A stretch of DNA of 8,012 bases from Promethearchaeota archaeon (lineage in GTDB: Archaea; Asgardarchaeota; Lokiarchaeia; Sigynarchaeales; SOKP01). The DNA is taken from assembly GCA_014730295.1 (NCBI GenBank), contig WJIN01000094.1, forward strand, positions 1 to 8,012. Direction: 5' to 3'. The notes under the pieces are model-generated. The model worked only from the letters and a program-made list of their open reading frames with translations. It was not told the DNA's origin and made no database searches. Of the stretch, positions 1 to 6,310 are shown piece by piece (positions within the stretch are counted from its first letter, which is position 1; every line of letters starts with the position of its first letter). Position numbers and translations under genes: made by a program.

Positions 1-162
1 ATTAAGGATGGTGAGATTAAACTTCCAATTAAGGGAGGGAATCTAAGTGGAAATGTATTAGCTATGCTCCAAAACATTATCGCAGTTTCCCAAGAGCAAG
101 AATTTTCTGGAAATTCTCTATTTCCCTATATTGCTTTTAAAGATCTCTCAATATCATCATAA
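1..162 (+). CDS. TldD/PmbA family protein, C-terminal end (partial)
   Basis: The window opens inside a gene. Frame 1 is open from base 1 and stops with TAA at 160-162, giving 53 residues. The residues fit the C-terminal beta-rich domain of the TldD/PmbA (TldE) family: the segment LSGNVLAMLQNI followed by AVS matches the family's conserved 'sGN...ml.NI.avg' stretch, and the protein ends with a short 'kdLSISS' strand as family members do. The pattern looks closer to PmbA/TldE than to TldD. TldD/TldE form a heterodimeric peptidase in which TldD carries the metal site. That part is outside the window, so the catalytic status cannot be judged. The stop codon lies 36 nt before ald on the same strand, so read-through into ald is likely. 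Confidence 0.8.
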   Translation: MKDGEIKLPIKGGNLSGNVLAMLQNIIAVSQEQEFSGNSLFPYIAFKDLSISS

Positions 163-181
163 CTTGTAATTAATAAAATCC

Positions 182-188
182 AAGGAGG
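182..188 (+). promoter_or_regulatory. Strong Shine-Dalgarno site of ald
   Basis: AAGGAGG ends 10 nt before the TTG at 199. It is a full-strength SD motif and decides this non-ATG start: translation from TTG gives the canonical [11 protein letters not shown]-terminus of alanine dehydrogenases, with the substrate-binding arginine at residue 15 as in the M. tuberculosis enzyme. I see no convincing TATA box in the 36-nt gap, which fits co-transcription with the upstream gene. Confidence 0.85.
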
Positions 189-198
189 AATAATTAAC

Positions 199-1314
199 TT
201 GATAATTGGAATTCCAAAGGAGATTAAAGCAGGGGAAGGACGAGTAGTATTAACTCCTGCTAGTGTAGAAGATTTGATCAGTAAAGGCCATAAAATATAT
301 GTCGAGACAAATGCGGGAAAAACTGCTGGATTTGATGATAATGAATATAAAAGTTTTGGTGCAAATATATTAAATTCGAAAAAAAAAGTATATGAGAATT
401 CAGATTTAGTGGTTAAGGTTAAAGAGCCCGTTAAAGAAGAATTAGATTTTTTCAATCCTGGTCCTATTCTATTTTCTTTTCTTCATTTAGCAGCTAATAG
501 GAATCTTACAAAAATCTTTATTGATGGTAAAAGTACTGTACTTGCATTTGAATCGATTACACTAAGTGATAATACCGCGCCAATTCTAATTCCCATGTCC
601 GAAGTCGCCGGTAGGATGGCAACCGTTATGGGAGCAAATTTATTATCAACCCATAATAAAGGAGCGGGAATCCTTTTAGGAGGGTCATCAGGCGTTCCTA
701 AAGGAAACGTTGTGGTTATTGGTGGTGGAACAGCAGGATATAATGCTGCAACAGCTGCCTATGGACTCGGAGCAAACGTTACAATACTAGAGAAAAATAT
801 TGATCGAATACGATATTTAGGTGAGATCTTACCCAGAGGTGTTTCAATAATGAAATCCAATTCTCAAAATCTAAGAAATTATGTAAAATTAGCGAATCTA
901 TTAATAGGTACAGTGTATATCCCTAATTCTAAAGCACCACATATAGTATCTCGTGATTTGGTAAAGTCCATGAATCAAGATTCTGTTATTGTAGATGTTG
1001 CTATTGATCAAGGTGGTTGCATTGAAACTAGTAAACCAACTTCCCATAATAATCCTACATATATAGAAGAAGACATTGTTCATTATTGTGTAACAAACAT
1101 GCCAGGCGCGTATCCGAGAACTTCAACAGAAGCACTTTCAGAAAATTTATACCCCTATTTAGTTGATCTTGTCTCAGAGGAGGATATTGATGCGGTCTTA
1201 AAATCAAATGAAGTTCTGAGAGGAGGGGTTAATGTCTATAAAGGAAAAGTGACATTAAAACCAGTTGCACAGGAGTTTGGTTTTCCTTTCTCTGATGTCA
1301 ACGATTTATTATAA
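199..1314 (+). CDS. ald: Alanine dehydrogenase (NAD-dependent)
   Basis: This enzyme catalyses L-alanine + NAD+ + H2O to pyruvate + NH4+ + NADH, reversibly, in the cytosol. It links amino-acid use to pyruvate and ammonia assimilation. The 371 residues match the usual length, and key positions fall at the same numbers as in the M. tuberculosis enzyme: R15 and K75 (pyruvate binding), H96 and D270 (catalysis). The Rossmann glycine motif GGGTAG is at 175-180. E198 at the end of the second strand is consistent with NAD+ rather than NADP+. SEVAGRM (134-140), [10 protein letters not shown] (272-281) and [16 protein letters not shown] (295-310) are family signatures, and the C-terminus [19 protein letters not shown] is typical. 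The start is TTG, chosen because of the strong SD and the family N-terminus. Pyridine nucleotide transhydrogenase alpha is related but longer, and the GCIETS and NMPGA signatures favour Ald. Confidence 0.97.
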   Translation: MIIGIPKEIKAGEGRVVLTPASVEDLISKGHKIYVETNAGKTAGFDDNEYKSFGANILNSKKKVYENSDLVVKVKEPVKEELDFFNPGPILFSFLHLAANRNLTKIFIDGKSTVLAFESITLSDNTAPILIPMSEVAGRMATVMGANLLSTHNKGAGILLGGSSGVPKGNVVVIGGGTAGYNAATAAYGLGANVTILEKNIDRIRYLGEILPRGVSIMKSNSQNLRNYVKLANLLIGTVYIPNSKAPHIVSRDLVKSMNQDSVIVDVAIDQGGCIETSKPTSHNNPTYIEEDIVHYCVTNMPGAYPRTSTEALSENLYPYLVDLVSEEDIDAVLKSNEVLRGGVNVYKGKVTLKPVAQEFGFPFSDVNDLL

Positions 1315-1376
1315 ATATACAATACCATATTTATTTTTGTTTCAACTAAATAGAATTATTTCTTATTTATGTCAAA

Positions 1377-1384
1377 TTTTTTTT
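1377..1384 (+). terminator. T8 tract, probable terminator of ald
   Basis: A run of eight T lies 63 nt after the ald stop, within a T-rich stretch (1330-1400) and without an obvious hairpin. Archaeal RNA polymerase terminates at such bare T-tracts. The convergent dehydratase gene ends at 1472, so this 157-nt gap holds the 3' ends of both genes. I find no equivalent A-run that would serve the minus-strand gene. Confidence 0.45.
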
Positions 1385-1471
1385 CACAATTTAAATTTTC
1401 CCTAATAAAATGTTGATTTCATTATATTTTAAGCAAGCTCAATAAATATAAGGAAAGTTTATAAAATAGGA

Positions 1472-3142
1472 TTAGAATTTAAGGATTGCTCCTTTATCTG
1501 CTGAGGTTACCAGCGCACGATATTTCAATAGGGTCCTACTTTTAATATCTTTTTCATATGGATTCCAATCTTTCAGTCTATTTTTAATTTCATTATCTGG
1601 CAGTTTCACATTCAATTTAAGATTTGGGATATCAATCTCTATAAGATCCTCATCTTGGATAATAGCAATTGGTCCTCCTCCATATGCTTCAGGACATACA
1701 TGCCCTATACATGGACCAGCAGTTGCTCCTGAGAACCTACCATCAGTAATTAGAGCAACATTATTCATATCTTTTCTTAACATAAGGTTCGCAGTGAGCG
1801 CTACTAACTCGGGCATCCCTGGTCCTCCTTTAGGACCTTCATATTTTATAATCATTACCGTCCCATTCTCTATTTCATGATTAGATAAAGCTTCAATTGC
1901 GGCTCTCTCTGAATTGAAGCATTTTGCCGGTCCCGTGTATTTCATCATATTTTTATTTGATATTGCAGATTGTTTCACAACAGCGCCATCTGGGGCAAGA
2001 TTTCCTTTTAAAATAACGGTTCCTCCTTCTGGAAATAGCGGATTATCTAAAGGACGAATTACATCTTCGTTGAGAACTTTCACTCTTCTTATATTTTTTC
2101 CAATAGGCTTTCCCGTGACAGTTAAACATTCAAGATTCAGAAAATCCTTCAATCTGGAAAGTAATGCCGGAATCCCTCCTGCTCTATAGAGATCGACTGT
2201 TCCATAATCACCAGAAGGTGAAACATTCACTATCATTGGTGTTTTTTTACAAAACTCATTGAAATCTTCGAGATTAAAATCTAAACCCATTTCATTGGCA
2301 ATTGCGGGTAAGTGGAGGGTTGAGTTTGTAGACCCACCAAGAGCCATATCAACTATTATGGCGTTTTCTAGCGATTTTTCATTCATAATCATTGACGGAG
2401 TGATATTTTTCTTCAATAGCTCCATAATCTGACGTCCTGAGTTTTTAGCAACAGCATATTTCATTCTGGTTGTAGCAGGAATAGTTGCAGCATTGGCTAA
2501 TGTCATACCAAATGCTTCCATTAAACACTGAGTTGTGTTGGCTGTACCCATGAATTCACAAGCACCATAGGTTGCACAAGACACACACTTGGTTTTTTTT
2601 ATGAAATCATCATATAATTTATTGTCAATCCCCTTATAATCGGGTGAAAATTCAATCTCAAAAAAATTGGGCCCCCCGGGTACACATATTGTCGGTATAT
2701 CAAGCCTAACAGCAGCCATAAGAATCGCTGGATTTATTTTATCGCAGCTTGAAAGAGTTACCATCGCGTCTAATCGATGAGCTTCGACCATTGCTTCGAT
2801 AGAATCTGCAATGATTTCTCTTTGAGGTAGAATATATCTCATACCTACATTTCCATTTGCCCAACCATCACAAGGAGCGATTGTACAGAATTCAAATGGA
2901 ATCCCCCCATTCTCTATTATCCCTTCTTTGACAGCAATTGCTAGATCTCTAAGATGTTTATGCCCTGGATTCACTTCATTCCATGTGTTTACAACTCCTA
3001 TGAATGGTTTGTTTTTAATCTCTTTTTCTTCTAAACCCAGACCACTTATAATACCAAGTGGAGCAAAGTAATAGGGAGTGTTTTTTATAACGTCAAAAAT
3101 CTCATTACTTCGATGTTTTAGTTTCGCATTATCTTTATTCAT
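1472..3142 (-). CDS. ilvD: IlvD/Edd-family dehydratase, probable dihydroxy-acid dehydratase
   Basis: The likely reaction is dehydration of 2,3-dihydroxy-isovalerate/-methylvalerate to the 2-keto acids, the third common step of valine and isoleucine synthesis. The 556 residues fit the family (about 550-615). Visible motifs are WNEVNPGH (54-61), CDGWANG (91-97), SSCDKINPAILMAA (131-144), GACEFMGTANT (193-203) and DGRFSGATAG (467-476). C133 and C194 are the expected Fe-S ligands, D92 and D134 the expected Mg2+ ligands, K135 the carbamylated lysine, and S471 the catalytic serine. The position of the first cysteine of [2Fe-2S] types (M. tuberculosis C61) is a glycine in PGH, as in E. coli IlvD. 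Two oddities: 'MGTAN', where classical DHADs have MFTAN or MYTAN, resembles sugar-acid dehydratases, and the usual Arg of SGGTRG is Ala475. An aldonate dehydratase is therefore a real alternative. The ATG at 3142 has no SD, but a TATA-like box is centred 27 nt upstream. Confidence 0.85.
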   Translation of the reverse strand: MNKDNAKLKHRSNEIFDVIKNTPYYFAPLGIISGLGLEEKEIKNKPFIGVVNTWNEVNPGHKHLRDLAIAVKEGIIENGGIPFEFCTIAPCDGWANGNVGMRYILPQREIIADSIEAMVEAHRLDAMVTLSSCDKINPAILMAAVRLDIPTICVPGGPNFFEIEFSPDYKGIDNKLYDDFIKKTKCVSCATYGACEFMGTANTTQCLMEAFGMTLANAATIPATTRMKYAVAKNSGRQIMELLKKNITPSMIMNEKSLENAIIVDMALGGSTNSTLHLPAIANEMGLDFNLEDFNEFCKKTPMIVNVSPSGDYGTVDLYRAGGIPALLSRLKDFLNLECLTVTGKPIGKNIRRVKVLNEDVIRPLDNPLFPEGGTVILKGNLAPDGAVVKQSAISNKNMMKYTGPAKCFNSERAAIEALSNHEIENGTVMIIKYEGPKGGPGMPELVALTANLMLRKDMNNVALITDGRFSGATAGPCIGHVCPEAYGGGPIAIIQDEDLIEIDIPNLKLNVKLPDNEIKNRLKDWNPYEKDIKSRTLLKYRALVTSADKGAILKF

Positions 3143-3161
3143 GGTTACTCATTGAATCTCA

Positions 3162-3176
3162 AGTTATTTAATAACT
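3162..3176 (-). promoter_or_regulatory. TATA-like box and 15-bp palindrome upstream of the ilvD-type gene
   Basis: Read on the minus strand, TTATTAAATAA (3174-3164) is centred 27 nt before the ATG at 3142. It would place transcription start at or next to the start codon, giving a leaderless mRNA, which agrees with the lack of any SD. The same stretch is a perfect inverted repeat: agttatt, one central base, aataact. An operator overlapping the TATA box is possible, but AT-rich palindromes also arise by chance. Confidence 0.45.
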
Positions 3177-3285
3177 AATCATATTAACCTTTCAAGATCT
3201 GATCAAATAGAAATCTGAAATAATAGAAAAATAAAATTAGATTAATATTGATTCAAAAGATAAGTAATTTAATTCTTCAGTGGTT

Positions 3286-4500
3286 TTACTCTTCTTTTTC
3301 AGTATGAATCGTAATTAAATTATAATCTCTTGTTCCGAGTCCTATTTCTTCAGCTGATTCAAGTTGTATTTCCCAATGTCTGGATGGAACACCTTTTTGG
3401 TTAAAATTTAGTTCATTAGAATCATCATCATAACGTGGTATATACGAAAACCATTCTGAGGTTTCTTTAGGCAATGATTTGATATCTCCTATTATTGAAT
3501 GAGAGTTTATCGAAGATTGATGAACTAAATCCACACAAGCTTGATCTAATGCAACGGGATCTCTCGATGCAAGAATTCCAATATCACTTACGAATGGTAA
3601 ATCAGAACCCCCAGCACAATCGCATTGCCATGTTATATCAATAGCGTAGTTAATATAGAATATATTTTCGGCTCCAAAATAATCGACCACTCCTTTTGCA
3701 TTATCAACCATCTGATGAATAAACTGCTCTCTACTCACTCCACCAAGATTCATTACTCTTTGTTCACAAACCGAAGCACACATATAACAATATCGACATT
3801 CACTTTCATTTCGAGTAATTTGATGATCATCGTTTCTTTTCATTGCTCCAGTCGGACATATCTCAATACATTTATTACAATCAGAGATACATTTCTCAAA
3901 ATTAAATTCAAATGTCTTTCCGGTATGGGCTTCTGCTTTACCTCCTTTCGGGACACATCCAATTCCAAGATTCTTAATTGCTCCGCCAAATCCCGCTACT
4001 GTATGTCCTTTAAAATGAGACGCGATAATCATTTTGTTAAATTCTTTTAGTCTACCGGCTACTTTTACATCTTTGAAATATTTTCCATCAATTTTTTGGA
4101 CAATATAGTCAATTCCGTTTGGACCATCAAGGGTTAATAAAGGAGAGCCCATAGTTTCTTTTGTAAATCCATGTATTAATGCAACTTTTAAATATTCTTC
4201 CTCATTTGCTTTTCCTCCATATTCCCCTCCAGCACCCGGAACACCCCATCCACATGACTCTGCAACGCTCGGAGTGGCATCAAGGCTTTTCACAAAATCA
4301 CATAAAAAACGAATATAAGAAGGTCTAATATATCGAGTGTTTTCCAAGGCGCCGAAGTGTGTTTTTATAACAACTTTATCGGATTTGTTGGTGTTTTGCT
4401 CAAATCCTATTTTTTTCAAAGCTAGTGGCCCTTTGAATTTAGACATACTCTGTTGGTAATTGAACGTTCGAGCGGATAAAAAATACACATCTGATTTCAT
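3286..4500 (-). CDS. DUF362 domain protein with two [4Fe-4S] ferredoxin motifs
   Basis: This is an uncharacterised iron-sulfur protein of 404 residues with no signal peptide or membrane helix, so probably cytosolic. The DUF362 part shows its hallmarks: KTHFGALENTRYIRP (46-60), AESCGWG (80-86), SHFKGHTVAGFGGAIKNLGIGC (within 161-182) and CDCAGGSDLPFVSDIGILASRDPVALD (within 293-319). A ferredoxin insert sits inside it: C204-x3-C208-x2-C211-x3-C215-P, then C235-x2-C238-x2-C241-x3-C245. The first motif has one extra residue between its first two cysteines compared with classic CxxCxxCxxxCP. C181, C293 and C295 are conserved in DUF362 proteins and could bind metal. The last 70 residues are a less conserved tail. 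Electron transfer or a redox role is inferred from the clusters, and the substrate is unknown. It lies upstream of the Fe-S dehydratase on the same strand, 143 nt apart, and both genes seem to have their own promoter. Confidence 0.88.
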   Translation of the reverse strand: MKSDVYFLSARTFNYQQSMSKFKGPLALKKIGFEQNTNKSDKVVIKTHFGALENTRYIRPSYIRFLCDFVKSLDATPSVAESCGWGVPGAGGEYGGKANEEEYLKVALIHGFTKETMGSPLLTLDGPNGIDYIVQKIDGKYFKDVKVAGRLKEFNKMIIASHFKGHTVAGFGGAIKNLGIGCVPKGGKAEAHTGKTFEFNFEKCISDCNKCIEICPTGAMKRNDDHQITRNESECRYCYMCASVCEQRVMNLGGVSREQFIHQMVDNAKGVVDYFGAENIFYINYAIDITWQCDCAGGSDLPFVSDIGILASRDPVALDQACVDLVHQSSINSHSIIGDIKSLPKETSEWFSYIPRYDDDSNELNFNQKGVPSRHWEIQLESAEEIGLGTRDYNLITIHTEKEE

Positions 4501-4520
4501 AAAATAATACTAGAAACATA

Positions 4521-4530
4521 AAATTATAAA
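4521..4530 (-). promoter_or_regulatory. TATA-like box of the DUF362 gene
   Basis: The minus-strand sequence TTTATAATTT is centred about 25 nt upstream of the ATG at 4500, and no SD precedes that ATG. The spacing predicts transcription starting at the start codon. The rest of the divergent gap (4531-4652) is AT-rich, with several other TATA-like strings and no clear operator. Confidence 0.45.
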
Positions 4531-4652
4531 CTAATTATTATGTTTTAATAAAAAATCTATATAATTTAATGAATATATTTTTATACCAAATAGTTATTTT
4601 AACTAAAATAGATTAATCAAGAATTTGTTGAATTAAAATAAGATAAGTATAA

Positions 4653-4660
4653 AAGGAGAA
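4653..4660 (+). promoter_or_regulatory. Shine-Dalgarno site of the 81-residue membrane protein gene
   Basis: AAGGAGAA, whose GGAG core ends 6 nt before the ATG at 4665, is a well-placed SD. It is the main evidence that this small frame is translated. The transcript must carry a 5' leader, unlike the leaderless neighbours. Confidence 0.7.
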
Positions 4661-4664
4661 GAAA

Positions 4665-4910
4665 ATGGATATCAAAATTATTTTACATGACTTTGCTTAT
4701 CATTTTAAAGATGAGTTAAAGAGGATTATAATTTATACCGTTCTAATATTATTTTTTGGATTTCTTATTTCTTATAATATATTTAGGATGAATTTTGGAT
4801 TAAATGAAGCTTCGAGTTGGTATTTCGGTAGTATATCTGCTTTGATTTCTACATTAATTATAATTATTCTAATTAATATAATTTGGTTTATTTCAAAAAC
4901 ACGTAAATAG
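4665..4910 (+). CDS. Small two-helix membrane protein, function unknown
   Basis: This is an 81-residue protein that I do not recognise. The first 20 residues are polar and mixed in charge (DFAYHFKDELKR). A hydrophobic helix follows at about 21-40, then a short loop with Asn/Glu/Trp (42-53), a second very Ile/Leu-rich helix at about 54-76, and a basic end (SKTRK). By the positive-inside rule both termini face the cytosol. A good SD and a start in a gap between opposite-facing genes support a real gene. It is divergent from the DUF362 gene and convergent with treT, whose end is 41 nt away, so neither neighbour forms an operon with it and context gives no function. No cysteines or catalytic motif are visible. 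Confidence 0.65.
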   Translation: MDIKIILHDFAYHFKDELKRIIIYTVLILFFGFLISYNIFRMNFGLNEASSWYFGSISALISTLIIIILINIIWFISKTRK

Positions 4911-4936
4911 TTAAATTAGTAAGGATCAATAAAATT

Positions 4937-4946
4937 AAAAAAAAAA
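4937..4946 (-). terminator. T10 tract (minus strand), probable treT terminator
   Basis: Ten A on the plus strand read as ten T on the minus strand, starting 5 nt after the treT stop codon (complement of 4952-4954). No stem precedes it. It fits an archaeal intrinsic terminator and occupies the 41-nt gap between treT and the convergent small membrane protein gene. Confidence 0.6.
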
Positions 4947-4951
4947 CTATA

Positions 4952-6163
4952 TTATAGTAGTTTTTCAAAGAGGTTTAAATAATTGTTTACATGATTTATA
5001 AGGAGAAATTGTTCTTTTACTTTTTCTTTACCTCTTTTACCCATCTTTTGTGCAATTTTTGGATTTTTTAGTAAGTATTCAATTTTTTGAGCGCATTCTT
5101 CAACAGTATCAACTAAGAAACCATTTTTTCCGTCTTCTATTTGTAATTTGATTCCTCCCACATTTCCCCCAATTACGGGTGTCTCCTTCCATAACGCCTC
5201 AGTCACCGTTAATCCAAATCCTTCTTTAATTGACTTTTGCAAAATTACATTGGATATTTTCTGGAAGGCATTTACTTCAATATCATGAACTCCATCTAGA
5301 TTTGTAAATATATGGATATCAGGATCGCTATTTGCATAGTTCTGAACCTTTTTCAAATATTCAACACCTTCAGGATCATCCTCGGCTAAACTCCCTATCA
5401 AAACCAAACTCAGATCCATATTCTTTTTCACGATTCTGTATGCATCTATTACACCAAAGGGATCCTTCCACGGGTCAAATCGTGAAATTTGTGATATTAA
5501 AGGTTTATCTCTTTTAACAAACTTTTCAACAATTTCTTTTGCCCTTTCTTCACTAATTTCACGGTTTTTTTCTGAAAATGGATCTATCGATGGAGGTATT
5601 CGAAATATTGACTTCCGGATATCTTGTTGAGCATATTCTTTTTTTGTAAAAATAAGAGCATCATATTTCGGTAAATAATCAGCAATCATCTTCCAAGCCT
5701 GAGGATTGGGATTTGAAGTATCTATATGACACCTCCATAACCATTTCCCCTCTTTTTCATCGACTTCATCTATTACCGGACAAGGTTGAGGATCATGTAT
5801 AATAACATAATCACCAGAAGGATTTATCTGATTGAATGTTGATTTAGCTTGATTTTTATAAAGAGAGATCTCATCATGAGAAAAAGAAACTTCCATATTT
5901 CCTTGAAGTGCATTATGCATTTTTTTTGTTATTTCAAAAAAGTTTTCAGGTGCTGAAAATGTTTTCCAAATTGCATCTAATTCTAATTCATGCATCATTG
6001 GAATCATATTTTGTAGTATCTCTGCTACTCCACCTCCAAATTTAGTAGAATTGACGTGCAATATTCTCATATGTTGATATTTTAATGCTTTCATTCTCAA
6101 TTTTTTGACGGATTTTCGTCCAATTAGATTTTCATATTTTTCCAAAACTGACATTTTGATCAT
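4952..6163 (-). CDS. treT: Trehalose glycosyltransferring synthase TreT (GT4 family)
   Basis: The enzyme catalyses NDP-glucose + glucose to trehalose + NDP, reversibly (ADP- or UDP-glucose in characterised archaeal enzymes). From the ATG at 6163 it has 403 residues, close to other TreT proteins. It has two Rossmann domains. The N-terminal (acceptor) half carries HVNSTKFGGGVAEIL (36-50), HDPQP (123-127) and WRCHIDTSNPNP (143-154), all diagnostic of TreT among GT4 enzymes. The C-terminal (donor) half carries SRFDPWKDP (227-235), with R228 and K233 expected to bind the nucleotide-sugar phosphates, and EGFGLTVTE (314-322), the GT4 E-x7-E motif. The start is uncertain. The frame reaches a TTG at 6175, but a TATA-like box centred at 6190 predicts transcription from about 6163, so I chose that ATG. 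The ATG at 6154, with GAGG 9 nt upstream, is the other candidate. It is divergent from sugar-transporter genes, which supports a role in using or making trehalose. Confidence 0.93.
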   Translation of the reverse strand: MIKMSVLEKYENLIGRKSVKKLRMKALKYQHMRILHVNSTKFGGGVAEILQNMIPMMHELELDAIWKTFSAPENFFEITKKMHNALQGNMEVSFSHDEISLYKNQAKSTFNQINPSGDYVIIHDPQPCPVIDEVDEKEGKWLWRCHIDTSNPNPQAWKMIADYLPKYDALIFTKKEYAQQDIRKSIFRIPPSIDPFSEKNREISEERAKEIVEKFVKRDKPLISQISRFDPWKDPFGVIDAYRIVKKNMDLSLVLIGSLAEDDPEGVEYLKKVQNYANSDPDIHIFTNLDGVHDIEVNAFQKISNVILQKSIKEGFGLTVTEALWKETPVIGGNVGGIKLQIEDGKNGFLVDTVEECAQKIEYLLKNPKIAQKMGKRGKEKVKEQFLLINHVNNYLNLFEKLL

Positions 6164-6185
6164 CCTCGATTTCAATAGAACTTAC

Positions 6186-6194
6186 TTTTTATAA
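6186..6194 (-). promoter_or_regulatory. TATA-like box of treT
   Basis: The minus-strand sequence TTATAAAAA (6194-6186) is centred 27 nt before the ATG at 6163, the same spacing as for the two other minus-strand genes. It argues against the upstream TTG at 6175, which would lie before the predicted transcription start. Confidence 0.5.
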
Positions 6195-6269
6195 TTCTTG
6201 ATCATAATTTAGTAAATAAATTTTAGATGTTAGATTTATAAATGAGCTGGTAATCCATTTCTATACAAT

Positions 6270-6282
6270 TTTAAAAAATTTA
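6270..6282 (+). promoter_or_regulatory. Possible TATA element of the sugar-binding protein gene
   Basis: TTTAAAAAATTTA is centred about 35 nt upstream of the ATG at 6311, predicting a leader of under 10 nt. The bases before the ATG (gcgataataaa) hold no SD, so a leaderless or nearly leaderless transcript is expected. The stretch is AT-rich, and a box nearer the gene (ataataaat, about 6285) is an alternative. This promoter and that of treT share the 147-nt divergent gap. Confidence 0.35.
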
Positions 6283-6310
6283 GCATAATAAATCAAAAAG
6301 CGATAATAAA

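Noticed and set aside
126..455. Minus-strand open frame across the start of ald
   Set aside because: It lies antisense to the well-supported ald N-terminus, has no family resemblance, and its composition is that of a shadow frame.
901..1083. Minus-strand 60-codon frame inside ald
   Set aside because: It is fully antisense to conserved Ald motifs and has neither a recognisable protein nor an initiation signal.
1315..1471. Hairpin terminator or small RNA in the ald/ilvD-type gap
   Set aside because: I found no stem of convincing length and no C/D-box or tRNA-like motif. Only the T8 tract stands out.
1914..2189. Plus-strand 91-codon frame inside the ilvD-type gene
   Set aside because: It is antisense to conserved dehydratase sequence and has no SD or family match.
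3625..4050. Plus-strand 141-codon frame inside the DUF362 gene
   Set aside because: Although long, it is antisense to the ferredoxin motifs, rich in Ser/Thr/Ile/Phe as expected of a shadow frame, and has no promoter or SD.
5332..5517. Plus-strand 61-codon frame inside treT
   Set aside because: It is antisense to the TreT donor-site motifs and shows no independent coding evidence.
6161..6175. TTG at 6175 as the treT start
   Set aside because: It lies upstream of the transcription start predicted from the TATA-like box, and similarity to other TreT proteins begins only around VLEKYENLIG, after the ATG at 6154.
6182..6215. Inverted pair ttact...agtaa in the treT/binding-protein gap as a TrmB-like operator
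   Set aside because: The arms are only 5 bp and 24 nt apart, unlike the TACT-N3-AGTA spacing I recall for TrmB sites. In AT-rich DNA this is expected by chance.
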